Under the pieces are notes generated by a model, which was given only the letters and a program-made list of their open reading frames with translations, made no database searches and had not been told where the DNA came from. This document shows, piece after piece, positions 7,900-16,259 of a stretch of DNA of 64,000 nt (position 1 is the stretch's first letter; each line of letters begins with the position of its first letter). Source of the DNA: Faeciplasma sp964650705 (GTDB lineage Bacteria; Bacillota; Clostridia; Oscillospirales; Ruminococcaceae); NCBI GenBank assembly GCA_964650705.1, contig CAZYUJ010000007.1, forward strand, positions 1-64,000. The letters are read 5' to 3'. The position numbers and the translations under genes are program-made.

Positions 7900-7922
7900 T
7901 AAGCACCCGAAGGGGTGCTCAT
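7900..7922 (-). terminator. Terminator of trpB
   Basis: On the minus strand GAGCACCCC-ttcg-GGGTGCTT is followed by ATTTTC, ten bases after the trpB stop. It directly precedes the promoter of the next gene. Confidence 0.7.
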
Positions 7923-7932
7923 TTTAAATATA

Positions 7933-9150
7933 TTATCTGATTCCGTACTTTTCGATGATATAGTCCATATCCTTGTCGCCTCTGCCCGAAAGACAAACAA
8001 GGATCGAGCCCTTGCCCATCTTCTTTGCAAGCTTCATAGCATACGCCACAGCGTGCGAGCTTTCGATAGCGGGGATGATGCCCTCAAGACGGGAAAGTGT
8101 GAAGAACGCATCAATAGTTTCTTCGTCGTCGATAACGTCATATTTAACTCTTCCCAAGTCGTGCAGGAATGCGTGCTCAGGTCCCGAAGAGGGATAGTCC
8201 AAGCCGCTTGCAACCGAGTATACGGGGGCGGGATCGCCGTTTTCATCCTTGAGCATAATGCTGTTAAAGCCGTGCATAACGCCTTCGGAGCCATACTGTA
8301 GGCTCGCGGCGTGATCGCCCAAGGCGGTGCCTCTTCCCAAAGGCTCAACGCCGTAAATGTCAACGGGATAGTTCAAGAAGCCGGAGAACATACCCATCGA
8401 GTTCGAGCCGCCGCCGACACAAGCAACAACAGCATCGGGCAATTCGCCCGTCATTTCAACAAACTGCTCTCTTGCTTCGATGCCGACGATGCTCTGGAAG
8501 TCTCTGACCATCATCGGGAAGGGGTGAGGGCCGACGACAGAGCCGATGCAATAGATCGCATCCTTATATTCTCTTGTATATGCTTCAAATGCGGCGTCAA
8601 CAGCTTCCTTCAAGGTCGCAAGACCGTGTGTTACCTCAACGACGTTTGCGCCCAAGATCTTCATTCTTGCAACGTTTGGAGCCTGTTTCTTGATGTCTAC
8701 TGAGCCCATATAGATATCACACTCAAGCCCGAAATATGCAGCGGCGGTAGCAAGTGCAACACCGTGCTGACCGGCGCCCGTTTCAGCGATGACCTTCTTC
8801 TTGCCCATATATTTTGCCAAAAGTGCCTCGCCCATACAGTGATTAAGCTTATGTGCGCCTGTGTGGTTAAGATCCTCACGCTTAACGTATATCTGAACGT
8901 TGCCGAGCTTGTTCGAAAGGCGTTCAAGATGGGAAATAGGGGTCGGTCTGCCCTGAAATTCCTTGCGGATGCGCCTTAGCTCATCAATAAACTTCCTTGA
9001 TTTGCAAATGGTGAAATAAGCTTCTGTTATCTCGTCCATTGCTTTTTTCAAGTCCTCTGAGATATATGCTCCTCCGTAAGGGCCGTAATAGCCGTTTTCG
9101 TCGGGATAATTCTTGAAATAGGTATCAAAATCAACGTTATTATATTTCAT
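7933..9150 (-). CDS. trpB: Tryptophan synthase beta subunit
   Basis: 405 residues from ATG at 9150, which has GGAGG upstream; the in-frame TTG at 9165 overlaps that ribosome-binding site and was rejected. It condenses indole with L-serine to form tryptophan. The PLP lysine lies in HTGAHKLN near residue 86, followed by the TrpB1 signature AETGAGQHGVALATAAAYFG, GGGSNSMGMFSGF for phosphate binding, and LSGRGDKD at the end. This is the TrpB1 type, which normally pairs with TrpA, yet no trpA or other trp gene is adjacent. It lies alone behind a Trp-specific T-box, suggesting regulation by charged tRNA-Trp and possibly indole salvage. Confidence 0.95.
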   Translation of the reverse strand: MKYNNVDFDTYFKNYPDENGYYGPYGGAYISEDLKKAMDEITEAYFTICKSRKFIDELRRIRKEFQGRPTPISHLERLSNKLGNVQIYVKREDLNHTGAHKLNHCMGEALLAKYMGKKKVIAETGAGQHGVALATAAAYFGLECDIYMGSVDIKKQAPNVARMKILGANVVEVTHGLATLKEAVDAAFEAYTREYKDAIYCIGSVVGPHPFPMMVRDFQSIVGIEAREQFVEMTGELPDAVVACVGGGSNSMGMFSGFLNYPVDIYGVEPLGRGTALGDHAASLQYGSEGVMHGFNSIMLKDENGDPAPVYSVASGLDYPSSGPEHAFLHDLGRVKYDVIDDEETIDAFFTLSRLEGIIPAIESSHAVAYAMKLAKKMGKGSILVCLSGRGDKDMDYIIEKYGIR

Positions 9151-9255
9151 TTTCGTTTCCTCCAAAAAGTTTAGTTGTTATAAAGATATTAAGGTTTTCA
9201 GCGAGCGCCGCCATCGTTTATCAAGTAGCATTTTTGCTCCTCCCAACAAGTCGGG

Positions 9256-9546
9256 GAAAATAAAAAAGCCCCGACAGAAATGTGATCTGTCAAGGACGAA
9301 TCTGATCCGCGGTACCACCTTGAATTCACTGCGTAAGCAGTGCGCTTAGCGAGATACTTTATATATCTCCGGCAACTAACGTATGCCTCACGTTGCAGAA
9401 TACTTTGTGATCATATCACATTTGACTGCACCCTCCGCGGTCCATTTGACAGCTTGTTTCTTACCCGACTTTCAGCACCACGGGCTCTCTGTAAAGGCAT
9501 CATTGCCGTTATCTCCGCTTCAACGGTTTAGCTTGTTAAATTTGAA
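9256..9546 (-). promoter_or_regulatory. T-box leader, tryptophan specifier
   Basis: Minus-strand leader of trpB. The T-box core GGTGGTACCGCGG lies at 9307-9319, and the terminator CCTTGACAGA...TCTGTCGGGG followed by CTTTTTTA lies at 9262-9295. The specifier region reads CAAA-TGG-ACCG-CGGAG, giving TGG (9442-9444), the Trp codon followed by a purine. Uncharged tRNA-Trp should pair here and stabilise the antiterminator. The same register (specifier, four bases, C-N-GAG) fits the other three T-boxes in this window. Confidence 0.9.
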
Positions 9547-9549
9547 GCT

Positions 9550-9578
9550 ATTATATCATACCCTTGTTTCTTTGTCAA
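9550..9578 (-). promoter_or_regulatory. Promoter of the trpB T-box
   Basis: Minus-strand TTGACA (9573-9578), 17 bases, TATAAT (9550-9555); a perfect consensus. Confidence 0.85.
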
Positions 9579-9593
9579 GAGGGAAGAAAAACA

Positions 9594-9620
9594 AAAGCGC
9601 TCCGTTTTAAAGAGCGCTCT
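9594..9620 (-). terminator. Terminator of the HTH membrane regulator
   Basis: On the minus strand the stem AGAGCGCTC / GGAGCGCTTTT is followed by a T-rich run (TTTTGTTTTTC), just past the stop at 9627. Confidence 0.7.
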
Positions 9621-9626
9621 TGGTGA

Positions 9627-10238
9627 TCAATCCTTGCTTATAACTTTTTTCTGCCATGAACGCTTATGGCATTCGGGGCACTTCATATATCTCGTTCTGC
9701 CCGTGTGCATAGCAATAAAAACGTTTTTATATTCGGGCACATATTTGTGTTTGCAATGCTTGCACTCATAATAGCCTGCGGTCTGCTCGATTTTAAGAGC
9801 AAACGGTGTGGCAATAAGAAGAGGAATAACGCTTGCCAAAGCCGTGATAGCAGCGGTGGATTCTTCCATTGGAACGACCAAGCTAACGATCACGACTGCC
9901 AATAACGGCAGGATGCACACGACGCCTATAACGATTTCCATCATAAGCAATCTTTTATCTGCCTCTTCCTTTTGCTTGATCATTTCAAGCAAATTGTTCT
10001 CTAATTCTTTGTTGTAATTATCCATTGTAACTACCTCCCCACATAATAAATCGTTTACTGAAATCTTAATAATATCGCACAATTCAAGCATAATAGAAGA
10101 ATCGGGCATCGCTCTTCCCGTTTCCCATTTTGAAACCGCACGGTCTGTGATGCCAAGCATTTCTGCTAACTGCATCTGTGTTAAGCAGATCGCTTTTCGA
10201 CGTTCGGCAATAAATCTGCCGATCTTTACTTGATCCAT
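9627..10238 (-). CDS. XRE-family HTH regulator with membrane anchor and zinc ribbon
   Basis: 203 residues. Residues 5-60 form an XRE helix-turn-helix (LTQMQLAEMLGITDRAVSKWETG). A short coiled region (about 75-97) and two transmembrane helices (about 98-120 and 128-150) follow, then a C-terminal zinc ribbon with CKHCKHKY and CPECHKRSW. HTH plus transmembrane plus zinc ribbon suggests a membrane-tethered regulator that controls its own or nearby genes; targets are unknown. ATG with a strong ribosome-binding site (AAAGGAGGC). It sits between trpB and glgB without operon linkage. Confidence 0.75.
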   Translation of the reverse strand: MDQVKIGRFIAERRKAICLTQMQLAEMLGITDRAVSKWETGRAMPDSSIMLELCDIIKISVNDLLCGEVVTMDNYNKELENNLLEMIKQKEEADKRLLMMEIVIGVVCILPLLAVVIVSLVVPMEESTAAITALASVIPLLIATPFALKIEQTAGYYECKHCKHKYVPEYKNVFIAMHTGRTRYMKCPECHKRSWQKKVISKD

Positions 10239-10339
10239 TTTGCCGCCTCCTTTCGATATCAGTTTAAGATCTATTTCCCTTAAAGTCTACATACCGGCGG
10301 TTGAGTGGGGAGAAATCTACCGAGGGTATAGTGTTATAG

Positions 10340-10378
10340 CAAAAAAGAAAAACTGCCTGCCCGAAACCGAGCAGGCAA
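10340..10378 (-). terminator. Terminator of glgB
   Basis: On the minus strand TGCCTGC-tcggtttcgg-GCAGGCA is followed by GTTTTTCTTTTTT, just beyond the glgB stop. Confidence 0.85.
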
Positions 10379-10382
10379 ATTA

Positions 10383-12389
10383 TCATTTCTTGACTCTTCC
10401 GGGGTTGCGCTTGAATGCGATAGCCGTTCTTGTCGGCAGATAGCATTTAAAGCCGATCCTGCCGTCAGGCTGTTTTCTTGAGCGGTATACGGTCGTGCCG
10501 TCAACTCGTGAGTATCCGCCGAACCTGCCGTCGTCGCTTGAAAGAACGGCTTTATAGTCGCCCTCAGTCTCGGTGGGGATAAAGTAACCCTCAAAGGATA
10601 CGGAAGGATTAAAGTTGAACGCTAACGTGAGCGATCCCTTCGAGAACGCAATTATCTGATCGTCCTCGTGGACACATCTAAGGACGCTTTCCTTCGTCAA
10701 GAGATTTTCGCGCTTGATGAGGTCTATCATTGCCTTGTCGAACTCGTTAAGCTCGCAATATCTCAGACCGTGGTCGTCAACCAAGCTCCACTGGCGTCTG
10801 CAATAGTGATAGCTCCAGCCGTTGCCCTCACGGGGGAAGTCGATCCATTCGGGGTGGCCGAACTCGTTGCCCATAAAGTTTAAATACCCGTCACCGCCCA
10901 AAGAAGCGGTCAAAAGTCTTATCATCTTGTGCAAAGCGATTCCGCGGTCAACACAAGCGTTGTTTCCGAACTTTTGCATTCCCGTATACATTGCGGCGTC
11001 GCAAAGGCGGAACATTATCGTCTTGTCACCGACGAGCGCCTGGTCGTGAGATTCGGCATATCCGACAGTTTTCTCGCTCGGTCTTCGCTGATTAAGCTCA
11101 TACCAAAGCTTGCCCATGCTCCACTGCTCGTCTCTAAGCTCCTTGATGGTCTTTATCCAAAGATCGGGCACACCCATCGAAAGACGATAGTCAAATCCGA
11201 TGCCGCCGTCCGAGATCTTTAAGCACATTCCCGGCATTCCCGACATATCCTCAGCAATAGTGAGTGCGTCGGGGTTTATTTTGTGAATAAGCTCGTTTGC
11301 GAGCTGTAAATAGGTCACAGCTTCGGTGTCGGTGTTCATCGAGAAATACATATCATAGGATGTGAATGCGCTTCCCAAACCGTGATCGAGATATAACATT
11401 GAGGTGACACCGTCGAATCTGAAGCCGTCAAAGTGGAACTCTTCCATCCAATATTTAAGGTTGGAGAGCAAAAAGTGCAAGACCTCGTTTTTGCCATAGT
11501 TAAAGAGCTTTGTGCCCCAAGCTGAGTGGTTACCCTTTTCGCCTTCGTGGAAGAACTGATATTCTGTTCCGTCGAATTGGTTCAAGCCCTCATTGGTGTT
11601 CTTGACAGCGTGTGAGTGGACAACGTCGAGTAAAACGGCAATGCCCATTTCGTGTGCTGTGTTGATGAGGTCTCTTAGTTCATCCGATTTGCCGTATCTT
11701 GAGGATGCCGCAAAGAAGTTTGAGACCTGATATCCAAACGAGCCGTAATAAGGGTGCTCCATGATAGCCATTATCTGAATGGTGTTATATCCAAGCTCTT
11801 TGATTCTCGGGAGAATGTTTTCCTTGAACTCGGTATAGGAGCCGACCTTATAGTCATCCTGTGCCATGCCGATGTGACATTCATAGATGAGGGGAGTTTT
11901 CTCACGCTTGAAGCCGGAGTCTGTCCATTCAAAGTGGGATTCTTCTTCGATCTCGGCACACCAAAGGTATGTAACGGGGTCCTGTACCACGCGTGTTGCG
12001 TGGGTCGGGATGCGCCTGAGCTCCTCGTTGTTATGAATAACGATGGCTTGAACCTTTTCGCCCGCCTTAGGAGCACAAGACTCATCCAAGCTGACCTCGA
12101 AAACGCCGTTATCAAGCCTTGTCATGGGGCAGGAGCGTGTGCTCCAACCGTTGAAATCGCCCGCAAGATACATTTCCTCTGCGGCAGGGGCCCATTCGCG
12201 ATAGATGAACTTGCCGTTCTCACGGTGGAAGCCGAAATATTTATGGCTGTTTGCAAAATCTATAATGCTGCCTTTTCCGATAAGCTCCTTGCGCTTTGCG
12301 TGATAGTTTTTCATTCTTAGCTCAAGGTCTTTTTCAAAGGGAGCAAGATAGGGATCGATCTTAATTATTTTAAGAGTGGATTTTGCCAT
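10383..12389 (-). CDS. glgB: 1,4-alpha-glucan branching enzyme, eukaryotic-like GH13_8 type
   Basis: 668 residues. It introduces alpha-1,6 branches into glycogen. An N-terminal CBM48-like domain (REWAPAAEEMYLAGDFNGW, about 64-82) precedes a GH13 barrel with GFRFDGVTSM (nucleophile Asp), TIAEDMSGMPG (acid/base Glu) and YAESHDQ (transition-state His-Asp), and then a C-terminal beta domain. The long HIGMAQ... and EFGHPEWIDFPREGNGWSY-like motifs resemble the eukaryotic/GH13_8 branch rather than E. coli GlgB. No other glycogen gene is adjacent. Start ATG has an AAAGGAC ribosome-binding site; promoter at 12428-12457. Confidence 0.92.
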   Translation of the reverse strand: MAKSTLKIIKIDPYLAPFEKDLELRMKNYHAKRKELIGKGSIIDFANSHKYFGFHRENGKFIYREWAPAAEEMYLAGDFNGWSTRSCPMTRLDNGVFEVSLDESCAPKAGEKVQAIVIHNNEELRRIPTHATRVVQDPVTYLWCAEIEEESHFEWTDSGFKREKTPLIYECHIGMAQDDYKVGSYTEFKENILPRIKELGYNTIQIMAIMEHPYYGSFGYQVSNFFAASSRYGKSDELRDLINTAHEMGIAVLLDVVHSHAVKNTNEGLNQFDGTEYQFFHEGEKGNHSAWGTKLFNYGKNEVLHFLLSNLKYWMEEFHFDGFRFDGVTSMLYLDHGLGSAFTSYDMYFSMNTDTEAVTYLQLANELIHKINPDALTIAEDMSGMPGMCLKISDGGIGFDYRLSMGVPDLWIKTIKELRDEQWSMGKLWYELNQRRPSEKTVGYAESHDQALVGDKTIMFRLCDAAMYTGMQKFGNNACVDRGIALHKMIRLLTASLGGDGYLNFMGNEFGHPEWIDFPREGNGWSYHYCRRQWSLVDDHGLRYCELNEFDKAMIDLIKRENLLTKESVLRCVHEDDQIIAFSKGSLTLAFNFNPSVSFEGYFIPTETEGDYKAVLSSDDGRFGGYSRVDGTTVYRSRKQPDGRIGFKCYLPTRTAIAFKRNPGRVKK

Positions 12390-12427
12390 AGTGTGCGCCG
12401 TCCTTTCACAGAGTCTATTACACTTTG

Positions 12428-12457
12428 ATTATACACCTATTGAGAGTGACGTGTCAA
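12428..12457 (-). promoter_or_regulatory. Promoter of glgB
   Basis: Minus-strand TTGACA (12452-12457), 18 bases, TATAAT (12428-12433). Confidence 0.75.
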
Positions 12458-12546
12458 TCGGAGAATTTTGGTCAGATCTGAAATAAATCATCGGAACGTG
12501 TCGCAGCCGCTCAGGCGGCGCCCACGGCTCGTCCCTCGGCCTTGGC

Positions 12547-12644
12547 GGGCGAAGCCCCACCCGCGCGTGCCGCGCGGGTGCCCCGTAGCTCCGCTACGGG
12601 GATGACAGCAGCGGCGGCTCAGCCGCTGCTGTCGGGCTTCGCCC
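12547..12644. repeat. Three-hairpin dispersed element, copy 1
   Basis: Outer arms GGGCGAAGCCC (12547-12557) and GGGCTTCGCCC (12634-12644) are perfect inverted repeats. Between them are three hairpins: ACCCGCGCG-tgc-CGCGCGGGT (12559-12579), CCCCGTAGC-tcc-GCTACGGGG (12581-12601) and ACAGCAGCGGC...GCCGCTGCTGT (12605-12632). It lies in the gap between the glgB promoter and the end of pyrB. No gene is supported in 12458-12710. Confidence 0.85.
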
Positions 12645-12674
12645 TCACCGCAAGCGACAAGCCCTGCTCACACA

Positions 12675-12708
12675 TCAAAAAAGCGACAGTTCAAGGCTGT
12701 CGCTTTTT
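12675..12708 (-). terminator. Terminator of the pyr operon
   Basis: AAAAAAGCGACAG-ttcaagg-CTGTCGCTTTTTCT. On the minus strand the stem AAAAGCGACAG / CTGTCGC is followed by TTTTTTGATG, just past the pyrB stop at 12711. Confidence 0.8.
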
Positions 12709-12710
12709 CT

Positions 12711-13787
12711 CTATTCTGCTTTTTGTTCGCAATAAATGCACCTTGTGCTTCCGTCGTCACATTTTTTGAAGGAGTGAACGATCTCCTGCTCGGTCTGTGT
12801 AATGCACTTGGGGTTTTTGCATCTAAGCTCGTCCGATTCAAAGGCTTCGGGGATCGAATCCTCACCAACCTCGCCCATATAGCCCAAAAGCTTTAAGATA
12901 AGCGCCATACGCATATACATGCCGTTCTTGGCTTGCTTGAAATAACAAGCTCTCGGGTCATCATCGATCTTAACCGAGATCTCATTAACTCTCGGCAACG
13001 GATGCATGATGCAAAGATCTTTCTTAGCATTATCAAGCTTATCAAGGGTCAGGATATATGAATCCTTTAAGCGCTCATACTCCTCGGGGTCGGAAAATCT
13101 CTCACGCTGAATTCTTGTCATATATAAAACGTCGAGAGAGGGAAGAGCTTCCTCCAGCCCTTCGGTCTCAGTATAGCTCATTTCGCACTTATCCAAAACA
13201 TCCGACTTGACATAGTCGGGGATCCTGAGCTCCTTTGGTGAAATGAGCACGATGTTGATCCCCTCATACCTTGAAAGCGCTGAGATGAGCGAATGAACCG
13301 TTCTGCCGTATTTCAAGTCGCCGCAAAGACCGACGGTGAGATCATGAAGTCTGCCCGTTTCCTTTTTGATGGTCAAAAGGTCGGCCAAAGTTTGTGTCGG
13401 GTGATTGTGACCGCCGTCACCTGCGTTGATCACGGGGATCGTTGCCGCCCTAGAGGCAACGTATGGAGCTCCCTCTTGAGGGTGGCGCATAGCGATGATG
13501 TCGGCATAACAACTGACCGTCTTTGCGGTGTCAGCAACGCTTTCGCCCTTTGCGGCAGAAGAGCTGCCGGCGTCCGAGAACCCTAAGACCTTGCCGCCCA
13601 AGCGAAGCATTGCCGCCTCAAAGCTGAGGCGTGTACGGGTCGAGGGTTCAAAGAAGAGAGTCGCCAAAATTTTATCTCGGCAAACGGCGCTGTATTTTTC
13701 AGGCTTTTTGCTGATATCAATTGCCGTTTCGATTATCTTATCAAGCTCGGCAACCGAAAAATCCAAAATGTCTATAAGACTTCTCAT
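12711..13787 (-). CDS. pyrB: Aspartate carbamoyltransferase with a fused PyrI-type zinc domain
   Basis: 358 residues. Residues 1-310 are the catalytic chain, making carbamoyl-aspartate from carbamoyl phosphate and aspartate: FFEPSTRTRLSFE (45-57) for phosphate binding, GDGGHNHPTQTLAD, and HPLPRVNEI. The remaining ~45 residues carry Cys323-x4-Cys328-x21-Cys350-x2-Cys353 within RCKNPKCITQTE...RCIYC, closely resembling the zinc domain of the regulatory chain PyrI (C-x4-C-x23-C-x2-C in E. coli). The nucleotide-binding domain of PyrI is absent. It is the last gene of the pyr operon and overlaps pyrE by 4 bases. Confidence 0.93.
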   Translation of the reverse strand: MRSLIDILDFSVAELDKIIETAIDISKKPEKYSAVCRDKILATLFFEPSTRTRLSFEAAMLRLGGKVLGFSDAGSSSAAKGESVADTAKTVSCYADIIAMRHPQEGAPYVASRAATIPVINAGDGGHNHPTQTLADLLTIKKETGRLHDLTVGLCGDLKYGRTVHSLISALSRYEGINIVLISPKELRIPDYVKSDVLDKCEMSYTETEGLEEALPSLDVLYMTRIQRERFSDPEEYERLKDSYILTLDKLDNAKKDLCIMHPLPRVNEISVKIDDDPRACYFKQAKNGMYMRMALILKLLGYMGEVGEDSIPEAFESDELRCKNPKCITQTEQEIVHSFKKCDDGSTRCIYCEQKAE

Positions 13788-14440
13788 GCCTTAGCTCCGT
13801 TGATCGCAAGATAGTTCTTGATTCTTGTAACGTTTTCTTCGTTCGAGGGGTCTTCCTCCAAATATTCGATGATGTCATAAACGTCAACAACGGAATATAC
13901 AGGGAATCCGAATTCATCGGTGATTTCAGACATAGCGCTCTTTTCGGTCTGACCCTTTTCCTTGCGGTCTACCATAACAAATGTTGCAGCGACCTTAACG
14001 CCGTTCAAGGAGCCGAGATTAGCCATGCTCTCTCTGATAGCAGTGCCTGCGGTGATAACGTCCTCAACGATAACGACCTCTTCGCCTTCCTTGGGAACGT
14101 AGCCGACGAAGATTCCGCCTTCACCGTGATCCTTTGCTTCCTTTCTGTTGAAGAAGAAGGGAACATCAAGTCCGTTCTTCGAAAGAGCGATGGACGAAGA
14201 AACAGCGATAGAGATGCCCTTATAAGCAGGGCCGTATAAAACGGTTCTCTTGTTTCCGACCTTTTCAAGATATGCTTTTGCATAGAACTCGCCGAGCTTT
14301 GCGATCTGGTCGCCGGTCTTAATGTCGCCTGCGTTGATGAAATAGGGGATCTTTCTGCCGCTCTTAGCGGTGAAGTCGCCGAACTTCAAAACGCCTGCGC
14401 CCTTCAAAAATTCAATAAACTCTCTCTTATAGCTTTCCAT
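13784..14440 (-). CDS. pyrE: Orotate phosphoribosyltransferase
   Basis: 218 residues. It makes OMP from orotate and PRPP. It has the PRPP loop VVIVEDVITAGTAI (about 103-116), plus YGPAYKGISIA and FFFNRKEAKDHGEGG, which match the flexible catalytic loop Lys/His region. ATG start with an AAAGGAG ribosome-binding site. Its end overlaps the pyrB start by 4 bases (ATGA), indicating translational coupling. A 206-bp GC-rich gap separates it from pyrF. Confidence 0.94.
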   Translation of the reverse strand: MESYKREFIEFLKGAGVLKFGDFTAKSGRKIPYFINAGDIKTGDQIAKLGEFYAKAYLEKVGNKRTVLYGPAYKGISIAVSSSIALSKNGLDVPFFFNRKEAKDHGEGGIFVGYVPKEGEEVVIVEDVITAGTAIRESMANLGSLNGVKVAATFVMVDRKEKGQTEKSAMSEITDEFGFPVYSVVDVYDIIEYLEEDPSNEENVTRIKNYLAINGAKA

Positions 14441-14486
14441 GGTCTAATACTCCTTTTATGTTAATGTTTTATTTGTGATAAGTGCC

Positions 14487-14645
14487 AAACGAGCCGACGT
14501 CCGAAGCTCGCCGCCCATAAGGGCGTGTGAGCGAAGGGTGGAGGCGGTCGGCATCCTGTGCTTGCCACCGCCATCGCCTCGCGCACGGTTGCCAACGCTC
14601 GGGCACTCGTCGCTTTTGGCGACCACGCCCTCGCACACGCTGTTT
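14487..14645. repeat. GC-rich intraoperon repeat, family 2 copy
   Basis: This gap between pyrF and pyrE starts with GAGCCGACGTCCGAAGC and continues through a short hairpin (CGCCCATAAGGGCG) to GAAGGGTGGAGGCGGTC. The same sequence order occurs at 50441-50505. Several small open frames cross it, but none has a ribosome-binding site or a recognisable product. It is unusual to find such an element inside an operon. Confidence 0.6.
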
Positions 14646-14646
14646 A

Positions 14647-15345
14647 TCAGTCAACAAATTCTCTTACGCATCTTTCATATGCTGCAACGGGATCCTGAGC
14701 CGCAGTGATCGGTCTTCCGACAACGATATAGTCAGAGCCGATAAGCTTCGCCTGTTCGGGAGTCATAACTCTCTTCTGGTCACCAACGTCGCCGTCAGCA
14801 AATCTAACGCCGGGGGTAACAGTGATGAAGTCATTTCCGCAAAGGTTATGAACCTTTTCAGCCTCCAAGGGCGAGCAAACAACGCCGTCAAGCCCTGCGA
14901 TCTTTGCGTTATGAGCATAGTGCATAACGACTTCGTCAATAGGCTTGTTGATCAAAAGGTCACGCTCCATGCGTTCCTGATCTGTGGATGTAAGCTGAGT
15001 CACAGCGATAAGGATGGGTCTTGTGCCGTCGGGTCTTGTCAATCCTTCGATAGCTGCTTCCATCATAGAGACGGTTCCGCTTGCGTGAAGGTTTGTCATG
15101 TCAACGTCGAGGTTTGACAAAACGCTCATAGCTTTCTTAACGGTGTTGGGGATATCGTGGAGCTTAAGGTCGAGGAAGATCTTGTGTCCTCTTGATTTGA
15201 TCTCCTTAACGATCTCGGGACCGCAAGCATAGAAAAGCTCCATACCGATCTTAACGAAGGGCTTTTTGCCCTCAAACTTGTCCAAAAATGCGATAGTCTG
15301 TTCCTTTGAGGAAAAATCACATGCAATAATAACGTCCTTGCCCAT
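14647..15345 (-). CDS. pyrF: Orotidine 5'-phosphate decarboxylase
   Basis: 232 residues. It converts OMP to UMP. The active-site motif DLKLHDIPNTVKKA (about 59-72) contains the catalytic Asp-x-Lys-x-x-Asp array, and PGVRFADGDVGDQKR and IVVGRPITAA form the phosphate-binding end. Length is typical of the short bacterial type. ATG start. Its start lies 2 bases after the pyrD stop, in the middle of the pyr operon. Confidence 0.95.
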   Translation of the reverse strand: MGKDVIIACDFSSKEQTIAFLDKFEGKKPFVKIGMELFYACGPEIVKEIKSRGHKIFLDLKLHDIPNTVKKAMSVLSNLDVDMTNLHASGTVSMMEAAIEGLTRPDGTRPILIAVTQLTSTDQERMERDLLINKPIDEVVMHYAHNAKIAGLDGVVCSPLEAEKVHNLCGNDFITVTPGVRFADGDVGDQKRVMTPEQAKLIGSDYIVVGRPITAAQDPVAAYERCVREFVD

Positions 15346-15347
15346 AA

Positions 15348-16259
15348 TTACTTACAACCTCCAATAATATCAGATAAATTTTCAATTCCGTACTTTTCCA
15401 TAACTCTCGGCAGATCCAAGATGATATCACGGCAAGCCGTTGGATTTACCAAGTTTTCAGCGCCGACCTGAACGGCAGTTGCGCCTGCAAGCATCATTTC
15501 GATAACGTTTTCAGCAGTTGCCACACCGCCGACACCCACAACAGGGATGTTAACAGCGTTTGCAACCTGATATACCATTCTCACAGCCACGGGGAATATC
15601 GCGGGGCCCGAGAATCCGCCCATTTTGTTTGCGATGATAGGCTTGCGGTTTTTAAGGTTTATTCTCATCCCCAAAAGGGTGTTGATAAGGCAGATGCCGT
15701 CAGCTCCTGCTTCTTCACAAGCCTTCGCGATAGCAACGATGTCGGTCACGTTCGGGCTGAGCTTGACCAAAACGGGCTTTGTTGTAACAGCCTTGACAGC
15801 CTTAACGACCTCATAAGCCGCCTTGGGGTCTGTTCCGAAGCTCATGCCGCCGTTGTGAACGTTCGGGCAGGAGATATTAACCTCCAAAATGCCGATCTCG
15901 GGCTGTTTGTCAAGCTTTGAGCAAACCTCGACATATTCTTCGATCGAGAAGCCGCCGCAGTTTGCGATCGCAGGCTTGTTATAAACCTTTCTGAGCTTCG
16001 GGAGCTCCTCGGAAATGACCTGATCAACACCGGGATTTTGAAGTCCGACCGAGTTGATAAGTCCCGATTCACATTCAGCGATTCGAGGAGTAGGGTTGCC
16101 GAATCTCGGATCCTTGGTGGTTCCCTTCAAGGAGATGGAGCCAAGGATATTGATATCATAAACATCTGCAAATTCATAGCCGAAGCCGAATGTTCCGCTT
16201 GCGGGGATAACGGGGTTGTCGAGCTCTAATCCCATAAGGTTAACTTTTGTGTTTACCAT
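15348..16259 (-). CDS. pyrD: Dihydroorotate dehydrogenase B, catalytic subunit
   Basis: 303 residues. FMN enzyme of class 1B that oxidises dihydroorotate to orotate and passes electrons to PyrK. Motifs: NPVIPASGTFGFGYEF, GLQNPGVD, ILEVNISCPNVHNGG, whose Cys is the catalytic base of class 1, and VGVGGVATAENVIEM near the FMN phosphate. ATG start. It overlaps the 3' end of pyrK by 7 bases, consistent with making the PyrD/PyrK complex that uses NAD+. Confidence 0.94.
   Translation of the reverse strand: MVNTKVNLMGLELDNPVIPASGTFGFGYEFADVYDINILGSISLKGTTKDPRFGNPTPRIAECESGLINSVGLQNPGVDQVISEELPKLRKVYNKPAIANCGGFSIEEYVEVCSKLDKQPEIGILEVNISCPNVHNGGMSFGTDPKAAYEVVKAVKAVTTKPVLVKLSPNVTDIVAIAKACEEAGADGICLINTLLGMRINLKNRKPIIANKMGGFSGPAIFPVAVRMVYQVANAVNIPVVGVGGVATAENVIEMMLAGATAVQVGAENLVNPTACRDIILDLPRVMEKYGIENLSDIIGGCK

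Noticed and set aside
12542..12769. 75-residue plus-strand frame between glgB and pyrB
   Set aside because: It runs through the three-hairpin element and the pyr terminator, so it is not a gene.
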